Assembly: GCF_051513965.1 (NCBI RefSeq)
Contig: NZ_CP195847.1
Coordinates: 2,356,001-2,420,000 of the forward strand
Direction of reading: 5' to 3'
Length of the DNA stretch: 64,000 nt
Source of the DNA: Paramicrobacterium sp051513965
Lineage (GTDB): Bacteria > Actinomycetota > Actinomycetes > Actinomycetales > Microbacteriaceae
A model generated the notes under the pieces. The model was not told the origin of the DNA. It worked only from the letters and a program-made list of their open reading frames with translations, and searched no databases. The position numbers and the translations under genes were made by a program. Shown one piece after another: positions 1 to 7,986 of this stretch. Every line of letters starts with the position of its first letter. The first letter of the stretch is position 1.

Positions 1-601
1 GCGCCACCCCGATCAGATCGAAGCGGTGCGAGTGCGTCGTCAGGGCCGGCACGTAGCGCAGGGCCGCGACGAAGGCGATGACTCCCACCGGCAGGTTGAT
101 GAAGAAAATCCACTCCCAGCCGAGTGCGTCGACAAGAACTCCGCCGAGGATCGGCCCGACGAGCGAGGCGACACCGGCGGTCGCACCCCAGAGTCCCATC
201 GCGGCACCGCGCTTGTCCGGTGGGAAGATGCGCGTGATGACCGCCATCGTCTGGGGTGTCATCATCGAGGCACCGAAGCCTTGGAACACGCGCGCAGTGA
301 TGAGCAGTGAGATGTCGCCGGAGAGCCCACAGGCGGCCGAAGCGATCGTGAACACGGTGAGCCCGATGAGGTAAAGATTCTTCGGCCCGAATCGGTCGCC
401 GAGGCGCCCCGTGATCAGCAATGGAACCGCGTAGGCGAGAAGGTACGCGCTCGTCACCCACAGCACGCTCTCAATCGTCGTGTCCAGGCCCTCGATGATC
501 GCGGGGTTCGCGACAGACACGATGGTCGTGTCCACGAGAATCATGAAGAAGCCGATGACGAGCGCCCAGAGAGCAGCCCACGGCCGTGCCGTCTTTTCCA
601 C
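1..601 (-). CDS. DHA2-type MFS drug transporter, N-terminal part (cut by window edge)
   Basis: An open frame runs leftwards off the window from a GTG start at 601, giving about 200 residues of the N-terminal half. It shows several hydrophobic helices, the MFS motif A between helices 2 and 3 (GRLGDRFGPK) and the antiporter motif C (GATAGVASLVGPILGG), which fits the 14-helix EmrB/QacA drug:proton antiporters. The GTG is chosen because AAGGA lies 5 nt upstream and an in-frame TGA follows closely further upstream. An extended -10 (TGGTATATT) lies upstream on the minus strand. Substrate cannot be inferred; the C-terminal half and stop are outside the window. Confidence 0.85.
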   Translation of the reverse strand, partial: MEKTARPWAALWALVIGFFMILVDTTIVSVANPAIIEGLDTTIESVLWVTSAYLLAYAVPLLITGRLGDRFGPKNLYLIGLTVFTIASAACGLSGDISLLITARVFQGFGASMMTPQTMAVITRIFPPDKRGAAMGLWGATAGVASLVGPILGGVLVDALGWEWIFFINLPVGVIAFVAALRYVPALTTHSHRFDLIGVA

Positions 602-732
602 AGAAGTCCTTACGCGTGGCCGTCATCGTCATGAGCAGAGAGCCCGATCGCGGGCGGCGCACCGCGCATCGGAATATACCACCCGGAATCGAACACCCAT
701 GTGCATCCCCGTAACGAGAAAAAGGGATGCCC

Positions 733-738
733 GATAAT
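733..738 (+). promoter_or_regulatory. -10 box of purC, leaderless geometry
   Basis: GATAAT sits 6 nt before the GTG at 745, so the expected transcription start coincides with the start codon. The only SD-like string (GGAG, 739-742) is 2 nt from the GTG, too close to work. This supports leaderless initiation at 745. No convincing -35 is visible. Inference from spacing only. Confidence 0.5.
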
Positions 739-744
739 GGAGAC

Positions 745-1656
745 GTGAGCACAAACCTGACACCGGCCGGCTGGAACCACCTCTACTCGGGAAAGGTGCG
801 TGATCTGTTCGAGCCTGCAGCGACCTCCACGGACGTTGCCGGAGCGGGCGACGCGATGCTCGTCGTCGCGAGCGATCGCGTGAGCGCCTACGATTACGTC
901 CTCTCCCCCGGCATCCCCGGTAAGGGCGCTGTGCTCACACAGCTCAGCCTGTGGTGGTTCGACCAGCTCGAGGTGCCGAATCACCTCGTGGCGAGCCACG
1001 CACCCGGTGGACGCGGGCACGATGCCTTACCGAGCGAGGTCGCTGACCGCGCGATGCTTGTGAAGAAGCTCGACATGTTCCCCGTCGAGGCCGTCGTACG
1101 CGGGTATCTCACCGGTTCCGGTTGGGCCGAGTATTCCGAGCACGGCACGGTCTGCGGCATCGAGCTGCCCGACGGCCTCCAGAACGGCGACCGTCTGCCC
1201 GAACCCATCTACACACCGGCGTGGAAGGCACCGCTCGGCGAGCACGACGAGAACATCTCGTACGAACGCACTGTCGAGCTGGTGGGCGAAGAGGATGCCG
1301 AGGCGCTTCGCGACCTCTCCCTGTCGATCTACCGCACAGCGGCCGCGGTCGCCGAGGACCGCGGGCTCATCCTCGCCGACACCAAGTTCGAGTTCGGCCG
1401 CGACCCCGAGACCGGTGAGATCGCTCTGGCCGATGAGGTGCTCACGCCCGACTCCTCCCGCTACTGGGACGCCGCCGCCTGGGCCGAGAAGACGGACCCC
1501 GCCGAGCGGATGGCGAGCTTCGACAAGCAGATCGTGCGCGATTGGCTTCGCGCGAACTGGGACATGACCGGTACTCCTCCCGAGCTGCCCGCCGATGTCA
1601 TCGAGCGCACGGCCGGACGGTACAGAGAGCTGCTTTCGACGCTGACGAAGCGGTAG
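745..1656 (+). CDS. purC: phosphoribosylaminoimidazole-succinocarboxamide synthase (SAICAR synthetase)
   Basis: Cytosolic purine enzyme that joins CAIR and aspartate with ATP to make SAICAR. The protein opens with the family's substrate-binding region (YSGKVRDLF), then SDRVSAYD and the VVRGYLTGSGW signature, and continues with TPAWKAPLGEHDENI and LADTKFEFG. Length of 303 residues is typical of the single-domain form. An ATG at 727 would add six residues, but the GTG at 745 agrees with the leaderless -10 box and gives an MSTNLTPAGW-type N-terminus. It stands alone; purS/purQ and purL lie several kb away. Very secure. Confidence 0.96.
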   Translation: MSTNLTPAGWNHLYSGKVRDLFEPAATSTDVAGAGDAMLVVASDRVSAYDYVLSPGIPGKGAVLTQLSLWWFDQLEVPNHLVASHAPGGRGHDALPSEVADRAMLVKKLDMFPVEAVVRGYLTGSGWAEYSEHGTVCGIELPDGLQNGDRLPEPIYTPAWKAPLGEHDENISYERTVELVGEEDAEALRDLSLSIYRTAAAVAEDRGLILADTKFEFGRDPETGEIALADEVLTPDSSRYWDAAAWAEKTDPAERMASFDKQIVRDWLRANWDMTGTPPELPADVIERTAGRYRELLSTLTKR

Positions 1657-1695
1657 CGGCATCCCCTTCTGCCTCGTAGGAGCCTCTGCGGGAAT

Positions 1696-1709
1696 GTTGT
1701 AGCTACAAC
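1696..1709. promoter_or_regulatory. 14-bp perfect palindrome, probable operator of the VOC gene
   Basis: GTTGTAGCTACAAC is a perfect palindrome ending 16 nt before the ATG at 1726, just upstream of a TAATGT -10-like hexamer (1710-1715). Its position suggests a repressor site. MarR-type regulators often control VOC dioxygenase genes through TTGTA/TACAA-like palindromes, but no such regulator gene is in this window. Confidence 0.45.
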
Positions 1710-1725
1710 TAATGTTGAGTATGAC

Positions 1726-2616
1726 ATGACCCCGTCACTCGACACCACCGACCGCCTCGCCTCAGACACAGCGATGGGTCCGGTCACCCTGCTCGTCGCC
1801 GACCTCGACCGCCTGACCGCCTACTACAGGGACGCCGTCGCACTCACGGTGCTGGAGGAGACCGAGAGCACGGTCACGCTCGGGCGAAGCGGGACCGCCG
1901 TGATCATCCTGGAGCATGCGCCCGACCTCCGGCACGCGGCTTCCGGAGCTGCCGGACTGTTCCACACGGCCATTCTCTTCGAGTCGCAGGCCGCGCTGGC
2001 GGCCGCCCTCTACTCGGTCGCACGGCACGCGCCAGGCACGTTCACCGGCAGCGCCGACCATCTCGTCAGTCAGGCCTTCTACTTCACTGACCCCGAGGGG
2101 AACGGTGTCGAGCTCTACTGGGATCGTGACCGCACTCAGTGGAGCTGGGTGCACGGCCAGGTCGAGATGGCGACGCTCTACCTCGATCCGAACCAGTTTC
2201 TGCGTGAGCACCTCACCGAGAGAGGCGCCGAGACTCCGGGCGACGTTCGCGTGTTCGGCGGAGCGACGGTCGGCCATGTGCACCTCTCGGTGGGCGATAC
2301 GGCGACCGCGCGCGAGTTCTACGTCGGCGCGCTCGGCTTCGATGCGACCGCGACACTCGGCGACCAGGCCCTCTTCGTCTCGGCGGGCGGGTACCACCAT
2401 CACATGGCGATGAACGTGTGGAACAGTCGCGGCGCGGGCCCGCGCATGCCGGCGCTCGGTCTCGGACGAATCGATATCGCCCTGCCGGACCGTGATGGAC
2501 TGGGTGCCCTCGACGAGCGTCTGCGGCACCAGGGAATCGCCACACGAGACGATGGACGGACGCTTCGCTTCGATGATCCGTGGAACAACCTGATCACGGT
2601 GACCACCTCGGATTGA
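1726..2616 (+). CDS. VOC family protein, ring-cleaving dioxygenase/glyoxalase-like (CatE type)
   Basis: The 296-residue protein has two vicinal-oxygen-chelate units. The first covers about residues 15-135 (starting VTLLVADLDRLTAYY, ending in EGNGVELYWD), the second about 170-290 (GHVHLSVGDTATAREFY). Paired His and Glu residues at the expected metal-ligand places (VHLSV; ELYW) suggest a divalent-metal enzyme of the CatE/glyoxalase group acting on catechols or similar electrophilic aromatics. Substrate is not predictable. It is a single gene behind a palindromic operator-like site, so it is probably inducible. No SD precedes the ATG; M16 (MGPVTL) is an alternative start. Confidence 0.82.
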   Translation: MTPSLDTTDRLASDTAMGPVTLLVADLDRLTAYYRDAVALTVLEETESTVTLGRSGTAVIILEHAPDLRHAASGAAGLFHTAILFESQAALAAALYSVARHAPGTFTGSADHLVSQAFYFTDPEGNGVELYWDRDRTQWSWVHGQVEMATLYLDPNQFLREHLTERGAETPGDVRVFGGATVGHVHLSVGDTATAREFYVGALGFDATATLGDQALFVSAGGYHHHMAMNVWNSRGAGPRMPALGLGRIDIALPDRDGLGALDERLRHQGIATRDDGRTLRFDDPWNNLITVTTSD

Positions 2617-2663
2617 CGTCGCTCACCGCCCCTCTCAGGTCATAATGAGGGCGGAGGTGCACC

Positions 2664-3743
2664 GTGCCGCTTGACCCGTATTTCGCTGAACTCCATCGCA
2701 CGCACGTGCGCGACCTCGTCGGCCAGTTCCGCTCCGGTCTCGTCATGAGAGGGCGCAGAGGACTCGCCCGTCTGGGCAGACGCGAGGCGCGCGAGCAGGC
2801 TCGACGGGCCAGCGCAACGGATGCCGCGCGCACGGCGCGCCGCTCAACGTCAGCGTGGAAGCGGAAGAACGCTCAGGCGTGGGACACAAAGCTCTTCGGT
2901 CGCGTCGGATGGCCGGTTCCCGACGTCGACTCCGAGGACAGAGTCATAGCGGTCTCAGGCCACCCTGATGTGCGCGTTCGCATCATGCGCCCCAAGGATG
3001 CGGGGGATCAGCCACTGCCCGCGGTCATCGCTTTCTTCGGCGGGTCGTTCCAGCTCGGGGGCATCGACTGGACGAGCATCGACGCGCTCTTCCGCTCACG
3101 CACGGTGGATGCCGACGTCGTCACGATCGCGGTCGACTACGCGCTCGCTCCGGAGAACCACTTCCCCGCTCCCGTGGAGCAGGGCTACGCAGCGCTCGAA
3201 TGGGCGCACTCGCACGCGGCCGAACTCGGCATCGATCCGGAGCGCATCGCCGTCGGAGGGATCTCCTCTGGCGGAAACATCGCCGCTGCGGTGACGCTGC
3301 TGAACCGTCGACGTGCGCGGGTTCCCCTGAGACTGCAGATCCTCGAGGTCCCGGCGCTCGACCTCACCGGAAAGCACCTCGACCTCGCCCCGTTGCGGGC
3401 GCTCCGGTTGCCGTACCTGTACGCGCGCCACGAGCTCGTCGCGGTGGCCGTGGCCTATCTCAGCGACCGTGCGCGTGCGAAGGACCCCTTGGCGTCTCCC
3501 CTCCGAGCGAAGAGCCTTCGCGGGCTTCCACCCGCGGTGATCCTCACCGCAGAGTTCGATGTGCTGCGGGGAGACGGTGAGGCCTACGCGCACGCGCTGC
3601 GGCGCAACGGCGTCGACGCCAGCGCCGTCCGCTACCTCGGAGTGCCTCACGACGTCATGGACTACCGCGGGGTCTCCCCCATCTCAGAGCGCTGGCATCG
3701 CGACGTGATCGCCGCGCTTCGCACGCTCCACGACGAGGCGTGA
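2664..3743 (+). CDS. alpha/beta hydrolase, HSL-like esterase (Abhydrolase_3)
   Basis: Probable esterase or lipase of the hormone-sensitive-lipase group. A GTG start has GGAGG (2653-2657) 6 nt upstream. About 80 Arg/Ala-rich residues of unknown role precede the catalytic domain. The oxyanion segment reads AFFGGSFQLG, a variant of HGGG. The nucleophile elbow GISSGG places Ser201 in GxSxG. The acid is in EFDVLRG and the His in GVPHDVMDY near the C-terminus. No signal peptide is evident, so it is probably cytosolic. The changed oxyanion motif (FGG for HGG) is the only oddity. Substrate unknown. Confidence 0.85.
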   Translation: MPLDPYFAELHRTHVRDLVGQFRSGLVMRGRRGLARLGRREAREQARRASATDAARTARRSTSAWKRKNAQAWDTKLFGRVGWPVPDVDSEDRVIAVSGHPDVRVRIMRPKDAGDQPLPAVIAFFGGSFQLGGIDWTSIDALFRSRTVDADVVTIAVDYALAPENHFPAPVEQGYAALEWAHSHAAELGIDPERIAVGGISSGGNIAAAVTLLNRRRARVPLRLQILEVPALDLTGKHLDLAPLRALRLPYLYARHELVAVAVAYLSDRARAKDPLASPLRAKSLRGLPPAVILTAEFDVLRGDGEAYAHALRRNGVDASAVRYLGVPHDVMDYRGVSPISERWHRDVIAALRTLHDEA

Positions 3744-3758
3744 CGGCGGCGGAACGCG

Positions 3759-4505
3759 CTACGCCAGAACGCCGAGCCCGAGCATCGCGGGGAGCGATGC
3801 CACAGAAGCGATGATCTCGTCAGCGCCGGCGTCGCCGAGCTGCTCGTCGTCGTGCGCGCCGGTCAGCACACCGACGACCAAGCCCGCACCCGCGGCGCAT
3901 CCGCTGCGGATATCGCTGGCCGTGTCTCCGACGACGATCATGGACTCGACGCTCGGCGCGCCTGTCCGCAGAAGCGCTGTGAGCGGAAGGTCCGGGAAGG
4001 GACGTCCACGGCCCACATCCGCTGGACACAGCATGACGTCGGCGACGTCCTGCCAGCCGAGCTCCTCGACGATCGCGTCCATGGTGGCTCGGGAGAAGCC
4101 CGTGGTGAGAGCGACGGCGGCGCCAGCCTCGCGCAGCATCCCCATCGTCTCCTCTGCCTGCGGAATCGCCGTGACGCTCGCGACGCGCTCGAGGTAGGCG
4201 CGCTCGAACTCCACATTGGCGGCCTGCGCTGTCGCCTCATCGCGGCTGAGCGCGCGGAAGACCTGGATCTTCGACTGTCCCATGGTGTCGCGGACGTACT
4301 CGATCATGCGCTCGAAGTCGGCGGCATCCTCGACGATTCCCGTCGCCTCCGCGGCCTGCGTGAACGACGCCTCGACGAGCCCGGCGTCCTGCACGGTCGT
4401 GCCCGCCATGTCGAGAACCGCAAGCTCGACCGTCACGTCGCGGAACTCCGCCGCCTCGTGCATCCCCCTGACCGGCTCGGTCAGAACTCCACCGTCGATT
4501 GTCAT
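3759..4505 (-). CDS. phosphonatase-like HAD-superfamily hydrolase
   Basis: A 248-residue HAD hydrolase resembling phosphonoacetaldehyde hydrolase (PhnX). HAD motif I is DMAGTT (Asp32 nucleophile, with the PhnX-like AGTT rather than DGTL), followed by a helical cap containing MGQSK; Lys79 matches the MGxxK position where phosphonatases form a Schiff base. Motif II is LTTGFSR and motif IV VVGDTASDIRSG. The ATG at 4505 overlaps the stop of the upstream oxidase by 4 bp (ATGA), so the two are translationally coupled. Likely role: cleavage of a phosphonoaldehyde made by its partner. The longer frame reaching 4703 is rejected because it would run through the oxidase gene. Confidence 0.82.
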   Translation of the reverse strand: MTIDGGVLTEPVRGMHEAAEFRDVTVELAVLDMAGTTVQDAGLVEASFTQAAEATGIVEDAADFERMIEYVRDTMGQSKIQVFRALSRDEATAQAANVEFERAYLERVASVTAIPQAEETMGMLREAGAAVALTTGFSRATMDAIVEELGWQDVADVMLCPADVGRGRPFPDLPLTALLRTGAPSVESMIVVGDTASDIRSGCAAGAGLVVGVLTGAHDDEQLGDAGADEIIASVASLPAMLGLGVLA

Positions 4506-5671
4506 GATTCCCCTTTCGTGACGATGCGGTCCAGACGCCCGAGCGGGTCGCCCGCCGCATCGATGAGATCGTCGATCACCCGTTCGGCGAGACCGAGACC
4601 CGTCGTCATGCCGATCCCCGAGGTCACGGAGACGACTCGGATGCCGTCGCCCGGAGTCTCGACGAGAAACGGCTCGTCGCCCTGCGCGTACACGCCCTGC
4701 CACCGTTCGATGACGCGCGGCCGCTCGGAGAGCCCGAAGAGCGTCGCGGCTTCATCCAGCAGCACGTCGAACGCGAGCTCGTTCTGAAACGGTGCGATGA
4801 CGGTGCCGCGATAGTGGGTGTCGCCCACGAGCAGCGAGCCGTCTGCGGCCTGCGTGTACATCTGGTTCACGTCGAGCGCCGCCATGTCTGGCCGCTCGCA
4901 GTGCAGTCTCTCGCGGAGCGCCTCCGTCGCGGGCGCCTCGGCGAGCGCCGGGTAGCGCAACATCGACCACGCTGTCAGCACGGGACCCGGCAATGGTCTG
5001 CGCAACGGCGCGGAGACCCGCAGCATGTCGAGCCCGCAGCGCCGCACGTTCCGCCGCTCCGCGAGAAGCGGGAAGAGCCGATCGACATCGTGGCCGGTCG
5101 CGACCACGACGGCATCCGCTTCGATCTCGCGTCGACTCGTGAGCACCCGACCCGGCTCGACACGCACGACCGCCTCACGCATGAGAAAGCGGATGCCTCG
5201 CCCGGCGAGATGCCCCGCGAGTCGAGGTGCTGCGACGCGCGGATCCACCTGAAGATCGCGCGGCAGGTGCGCCCCGCCGACCGCTCCTGTGATCGGCGAC
5301 ACGCGTGTGACTTCGTCAGCCGACAGCAGCCGCGCATCGTCCGTCGCGGCGAGATGCTCGAGCACCGCCATCTCGTCGGCGGCACGGGCCGGAATCCACG
5401 TTCCGTACTCCGCGACGTCGATGCCCACCTCGGTTCGGAGGCGAAGCCAGATCTCACGCGCTCGCTCCGCGAAATCGCGCGCAAGCCCGGTTTGCACTGA
5501 CGTCCCGACGTGTCCGAAGTTGCGTATGCTCGCGCCCACGATGTCGCTCGCCGCGTCGATGACCGCGACACGCAGCCCCCGGTCAGCTGCGGCGAGCGCG
5601 TGGCCGAGGCCCACGATTCCCGAACCCACGACGACGAGATCCCACCCGGTCGTCGACATGTCTGCACGCAT
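4502..5671 (-). CDS. FAD-dependent oxidoreductase of the phosphonate-associated (TIGR03364-like) group
   Basis: A 389-residue DAO-type flavoprotein. The Rossmann FAD motif VVGSGIVGLGHALAAADRG is at the N-terminus; an NFGHVG segment follows FAD binding, and SVTSGIGMTTGLGLAE is the C-terminal flavin contact. Oxidases of this group are genomically paired with phosphonatase-like HAD enzymes, as here, and are thought to deaminate 2-aminoethylphosphonate-type amines to phosphonoacetaldehyde. The 4-bp overlap with the HAD gene supports a two-step route releasing phosphate and acetaldehyde. No transporter or transaminase for the pathway is adjacent. ATG at 5671 has AAGGG 11 nt upstream; an internal ATG (5659) is possible. 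Confidence 0.8.
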   Translation of the reverse strand: MRADMSTTGWDLVVVGSGIVGLGHALAAADRGLRVAVIDAASDIVGASIRNFGHVGTSVQTGLARDFAERAREIWLRLRTEVGIDVAEYGTWIPARAADEMAVLEHLAATDDARLLSADEVTRVSPITGAVGGAHLPRDLQVDPRVAAPRLAGHLAGRGIRFLMREAVVRVEPGRVLTSRREIEADAVVVATGHDVDRLFPLLAERRNVRRCGLDMLRVSAPLRRPLPGPVLTAWSMLRYPALAEAPATEALRERLHCERPDMAALDVNQMYTQAADGSLLVGDTHYRGTVIAPFQNELAFDVLLDEAATLFGLSERPRVIERWQGVYAQGDEPFLVETPGDGIRVVSVTSGIGMTTGLGLAERVIDDLIDAAGDPLGRLDRIVTKGES

Positions 5672-5683
5672 AAGCGAGTGAAC

Positions 5684-5711
5684 CCTTCGTGTGTGGTGTC
5701 GTGCACGAAGG
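5684..5711. promoter_or_regulatory. inverted repeat upstream of the oxidase/HAD operon
   Basis: CCTTCGTG (5684-5691) and CACGAAGG (5704-5711) form perfect 8-bp arms around a 12-nt spacer, 13-40 nt before the oxidase start and overlapping its SD region. It could be a repressor site or an RNA hairpin hiding the SD. Confidence 0.4.
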
Positions 5712-5797
5712 TAGAAGTGGGAGTCGAATCATGGGAGTCTCGCGGGTGGACCGGGGGTTAACGCTTCCCATCGATGCGGCGACGGGGAGTTCGCGGC

Positions 5798-6418
5798 TCA
5801 CTGCGTGCGGATGAGGCCCCGTTCGCGCGCCACCGCGACAGCCTGGGTGCGGCTCGAGACGCCCAGCTTCGTGAAGATGTGCACCAGGTGCGACTTCACG
5901 GTGGCCTCAGAGAGAAACAGCCTCCGCGCGATCTCGCGGTTCGACTGCCCATCAGAGACGAGTTCGAGCACCTCGGACTCGCGAAGACTGAGTGAGACGG
6001 ATGCCGCGCCCCGCCGCGCTTCGAGACGGCCGGCCACGCTCGGCGCGAGCGCAGTCTCCCCGGCCGCGGCCGCGCGCACCGCGGCGAGCAGCTCTGCCGG
6101 TGGAGCATCCTTCAGAAGGTAGCCCGCAGCTCCCGCTTCGACCGCCCCGAGGATATCGGCATCCGTGTCGTAGTTCGTGAGCACGAGCACCCTCGGTCCG
6201 CCCGCGCTGCGAATGCGACGCGTCGCCTCGACCCCCTGTGTGCCGTCGCCGAACTGCAGGTCCATGAGCACGAGGTCGACCTCGCCCTCGGCGAGCGCCA
6301 CCGCCTCGTCGCCCGTCGCCGCCTCAGCGACGACCCGCATGTCGTCCTCGGTGCTGAACAGGGCACGCAGCCCCGCGCGCACGATCGGGTGGTCATCTGC
6401 GATGATCAAGCGGATCAT
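5798..6418 (-). CDS. NarL/FixJ-family response regulator
   Basis: Cytosolic DNA-binding response regulator, 206 residues. The receiver domain begins with the acidic pair in IIADDHP; Asp53 in LVLMDLQF is the phosphoacceptor; the conserved Thr/Lys switch residues appear in LVLTNYD and GYLLKD. A LuxR helix-turn-helix covers about residues 140-200 (SLRESEVLELVSDGQSNREIA, then LSEATVKSHL). Its ATG overlaps the stop of the upstream kinase by 4 bp, so kinase and regulator form one coupled operon. Targets are unknown. Confidence 0.93.
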   Translation of the reverse strand: MIRLIIADDHPIVRAGLRALFSTEDDMRVVAEAATGDEAVALAEGEVDLVLMDLQFGDGTQGVEATRRIRSAGGPRVLVLTNYDTDADILGAVEAGAAGYLLKDAPPAELLAAVRAAAAGETALAPSVAGRLEARRGAASVSLSLRESEVLELVSDGQSNREIARRLFLSEATVKSHLVHIFTKLGVSSRTQAVAVARERGLIRTQ

Positions 6419-7659
6419 TCGTCCTCCACGCGAAGCGGGATCGTGGCGGCGAGGGCGGTCCCCTCGCCGGGAGCGGATTCGACGGTGAGGGCTCCGCCGA
6501 GCTCGGTGATGCGGTGACGCACCGCGGTGAGCCCGAACGACGCGCTCTTCTGCGCGCTGATCGTCGCCGGGTCGAAGCCGTCTCCGTCGTCGACGACGTC
6601 GAGCGAGACGGCATCTTCCTCCACCGTCAGCGTCACATCCAGAGTCGTCGCATTCGCGTGCTGCTGCACGTTGGCGATGCCGCTCTGCGCCACTCTGAGC
6701 AGCGTCGTCTCGACGGCCATCGGCAACGGCACGGGTTCTCCGACCAGGTGGAATCGAACGGTGGTCGAATGGCCTCCGGCGCGCATCGTGTGCTCGGCGG
6801 ATGCCGCAAGTCGCGCGAGTGCCGCCGACAGGGTCTGCTCGTCAAGTGCAGGCGGCGTCAGCTCGCGGATGATGCGCCGCGTATCGACGAGAGCGTCCGC
6901 TGCCGTCTGGCGCGCGAGCTGAAGCTGCTCGAGGCCGGCGCGATCGGCGTCGACCCGTTCGGCGGCGTGCAAAAGAATCTGGATGCTCGAGAGCCCCTGC
7001 GCAACGGTGTCGTGGATCTCCCGCGCGAGGCGTTCCCGCTCAGCGAGCACCCCGGCTTCACGCTCGGCCACCGCGAGTTCACCGCGCGTCGCCTGGAGTT
7101 CGGCGATAAGTTTCTCGCGCTCTTCCGCTTCGCGGTAGAGCGCGCCGTAACCTGCTGAGATGGCGAGGGCGACCGTCGCGCCGATGACCGGGCCGACCAC
7201 GCCTCCCACGCTGATTCCTGAGTGATAACCGAGCATCGCGATCGACATCGTGGTCGTCACGATGACAGCGGTCACGCCGGCCGTCACGGGGAGAACGTGC
7301 AGAAACAGGAAGAACAGGGGGAAAACGACGAATGCCGCGTCGACCGACACCATCAGCATGAATGCCCAGATCAGGGTCAGCACGCCGATCCAGATGAACG
7401 AGATGACGCGCAGCATCCGACCGCTCAGGCGCCCCATGTGGGCGACCGCGGCACCGCCGAGGTACACGACGAGCATGGCCGCGCCGAGCACCTGGATCGC
7501 CAGTGTGTGCGGTGCCGCGGCGATGTCGGCGTGCACCATCGCGAAGATGATGAGGGCGATGAGCAGCAGGTGAAGCGCCCAGCGCAGACCCGTGAAAACG
7601 GGGGTCAGGGCGGAGTGTCTCACGTGAGCGAGCCTATGCGCCGCCGAGCCCGCTGTCAT
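6415..7659 (-). CDS. sensor histidine kinase of the NarX/DesK type (HisKA_3)
   Basis: Membrane sensor kinase partner of the response regulator. The chosen ATG (7659) gives 414 residues; a frame continues upstream to 7827 but would run into purS. Five or six transmembrane helices fill about residues 15-160 with no large extracellular domain, so sensing is probably within or near the membrane. A short coiled coil leads to the phosphoacceptor helix (LAREIHDTVAQGLSS, His216). The HATPase_c domain at the C-terminus has DDGDGFDP and a GLTAVRHRI segment. Start choice is uncertain (GTG at 7623 is another option). Stimulus unknown. Confidence 0.9.
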   Translation of the reverse strand: MTAGSAAHRLAHVRHSALTPVFTGLRWALHLLLIALIIFAMVHADIAAAPHTLAIQVLGAAMLVVYLGGAAVAHMGRLSGRMLRVISFIWIGVLTLIWAFMLMVSVDAAFVVFPLFFLFLHVLPVTAGVTAVIVTTTMSIAMLGYHSGISVGGVVGPVIGATVALAISAGYGALYREAEEREKLIAELQATRGELAVAEREAGVLAERERLAREIHDTVAQGLSSIQILLHAAERVDADRAGLEQLQLARQTAADALVDTRRIIRELTPPALDEQTLSAALARLAASAEHTMRAGGHSTTVRFHLVGEPVPLPMAVETTLLRVAQSGIANVQQHANATTLDVTLTVEEDAVSLDVVDDGDGFDPATISAQKSASFGLTAVRHRITELGGALTVESAPGEGTALAATIPLRVEDE

Positions 7660-7688
7660 CAGTCGAAAGTTCACCTCGCTCGGCACAG

Positions 7689-7694
7689 TAGACT
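7689..7694 (+). promoter_or_regulatory. -10 box of the purSQ operon
   Basis: TAGACT at 7689-7694 precedes a GGAGGA (7695-7700) and the purS start region. It predicts a short leader. It lies in the 75-bp gap between the divergent kinase gene and purS. Assigned by similarity to TANNNT only. Confidence 0.4.
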
Positions 7695-7734
7695 GGAGGA
7701 AATCTTGTCGACCGTCGTGAACCGGAGCTCCACC

Positions 7735-7986
7735 GTGCCCACTGTTGTTGTTGATGTCATGCCGAAGGCCGAGCTGCTCGACCCGCAGGGAAAGGCGGTG
7801 CACGGCGCGCTTTCGCGTCTCGGCCACTCCTCGATCGAGGGCGTGCGTGTCGGCAAGCGCTTCGAGATCACCGTCGATGAGGTCACCGATCAGGTGCTCG
7901 CCGATGTGAAGACCGTCGCTGAGGATATCCTCTCGAACTCCGTCATCGAGGACGTCGTCTCGGTCCGCGAGGCGGACGCCAAATGA
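7735..7986 (+). CDS. purS: phosphoribosylformylglycinamidine synthase subunit PurS
   Basis: Small 83-residue subunit that bridges PurQ and PurL in the three-part FGAM synthase, the fourth step of purine synthesis. The sequence shows VDVMPKAELLDPQGKAV and ends with VIEDVVSVREADAK, as in the family. The GTG at 7735 has GGAG 7 nt upstream and gives the usual N-terminus (VPTVVVDVMPK). A TTG at 7705 with a stronger GGAGGA is in frame and could add ten residues. The stop overlaps purQ by 4 bp (ATGA), giving 1:1 coupled translation. Confidence 0.94.
   Translation: MPTVVVDVMPKAELLDPQGKAVHGALSRLGHSSIEGVRVGKRFEITVDEVTDQVLADVKTVAEDILSNSVIEDVVSVREADAK

Noticed and set aside
5583..5801. 72-residue minus-strand frame overlapping the FAD oxidase start
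   Set aside because: Out-of-frame extension over the oxidase leader and N-terminus; no SD and no motif.
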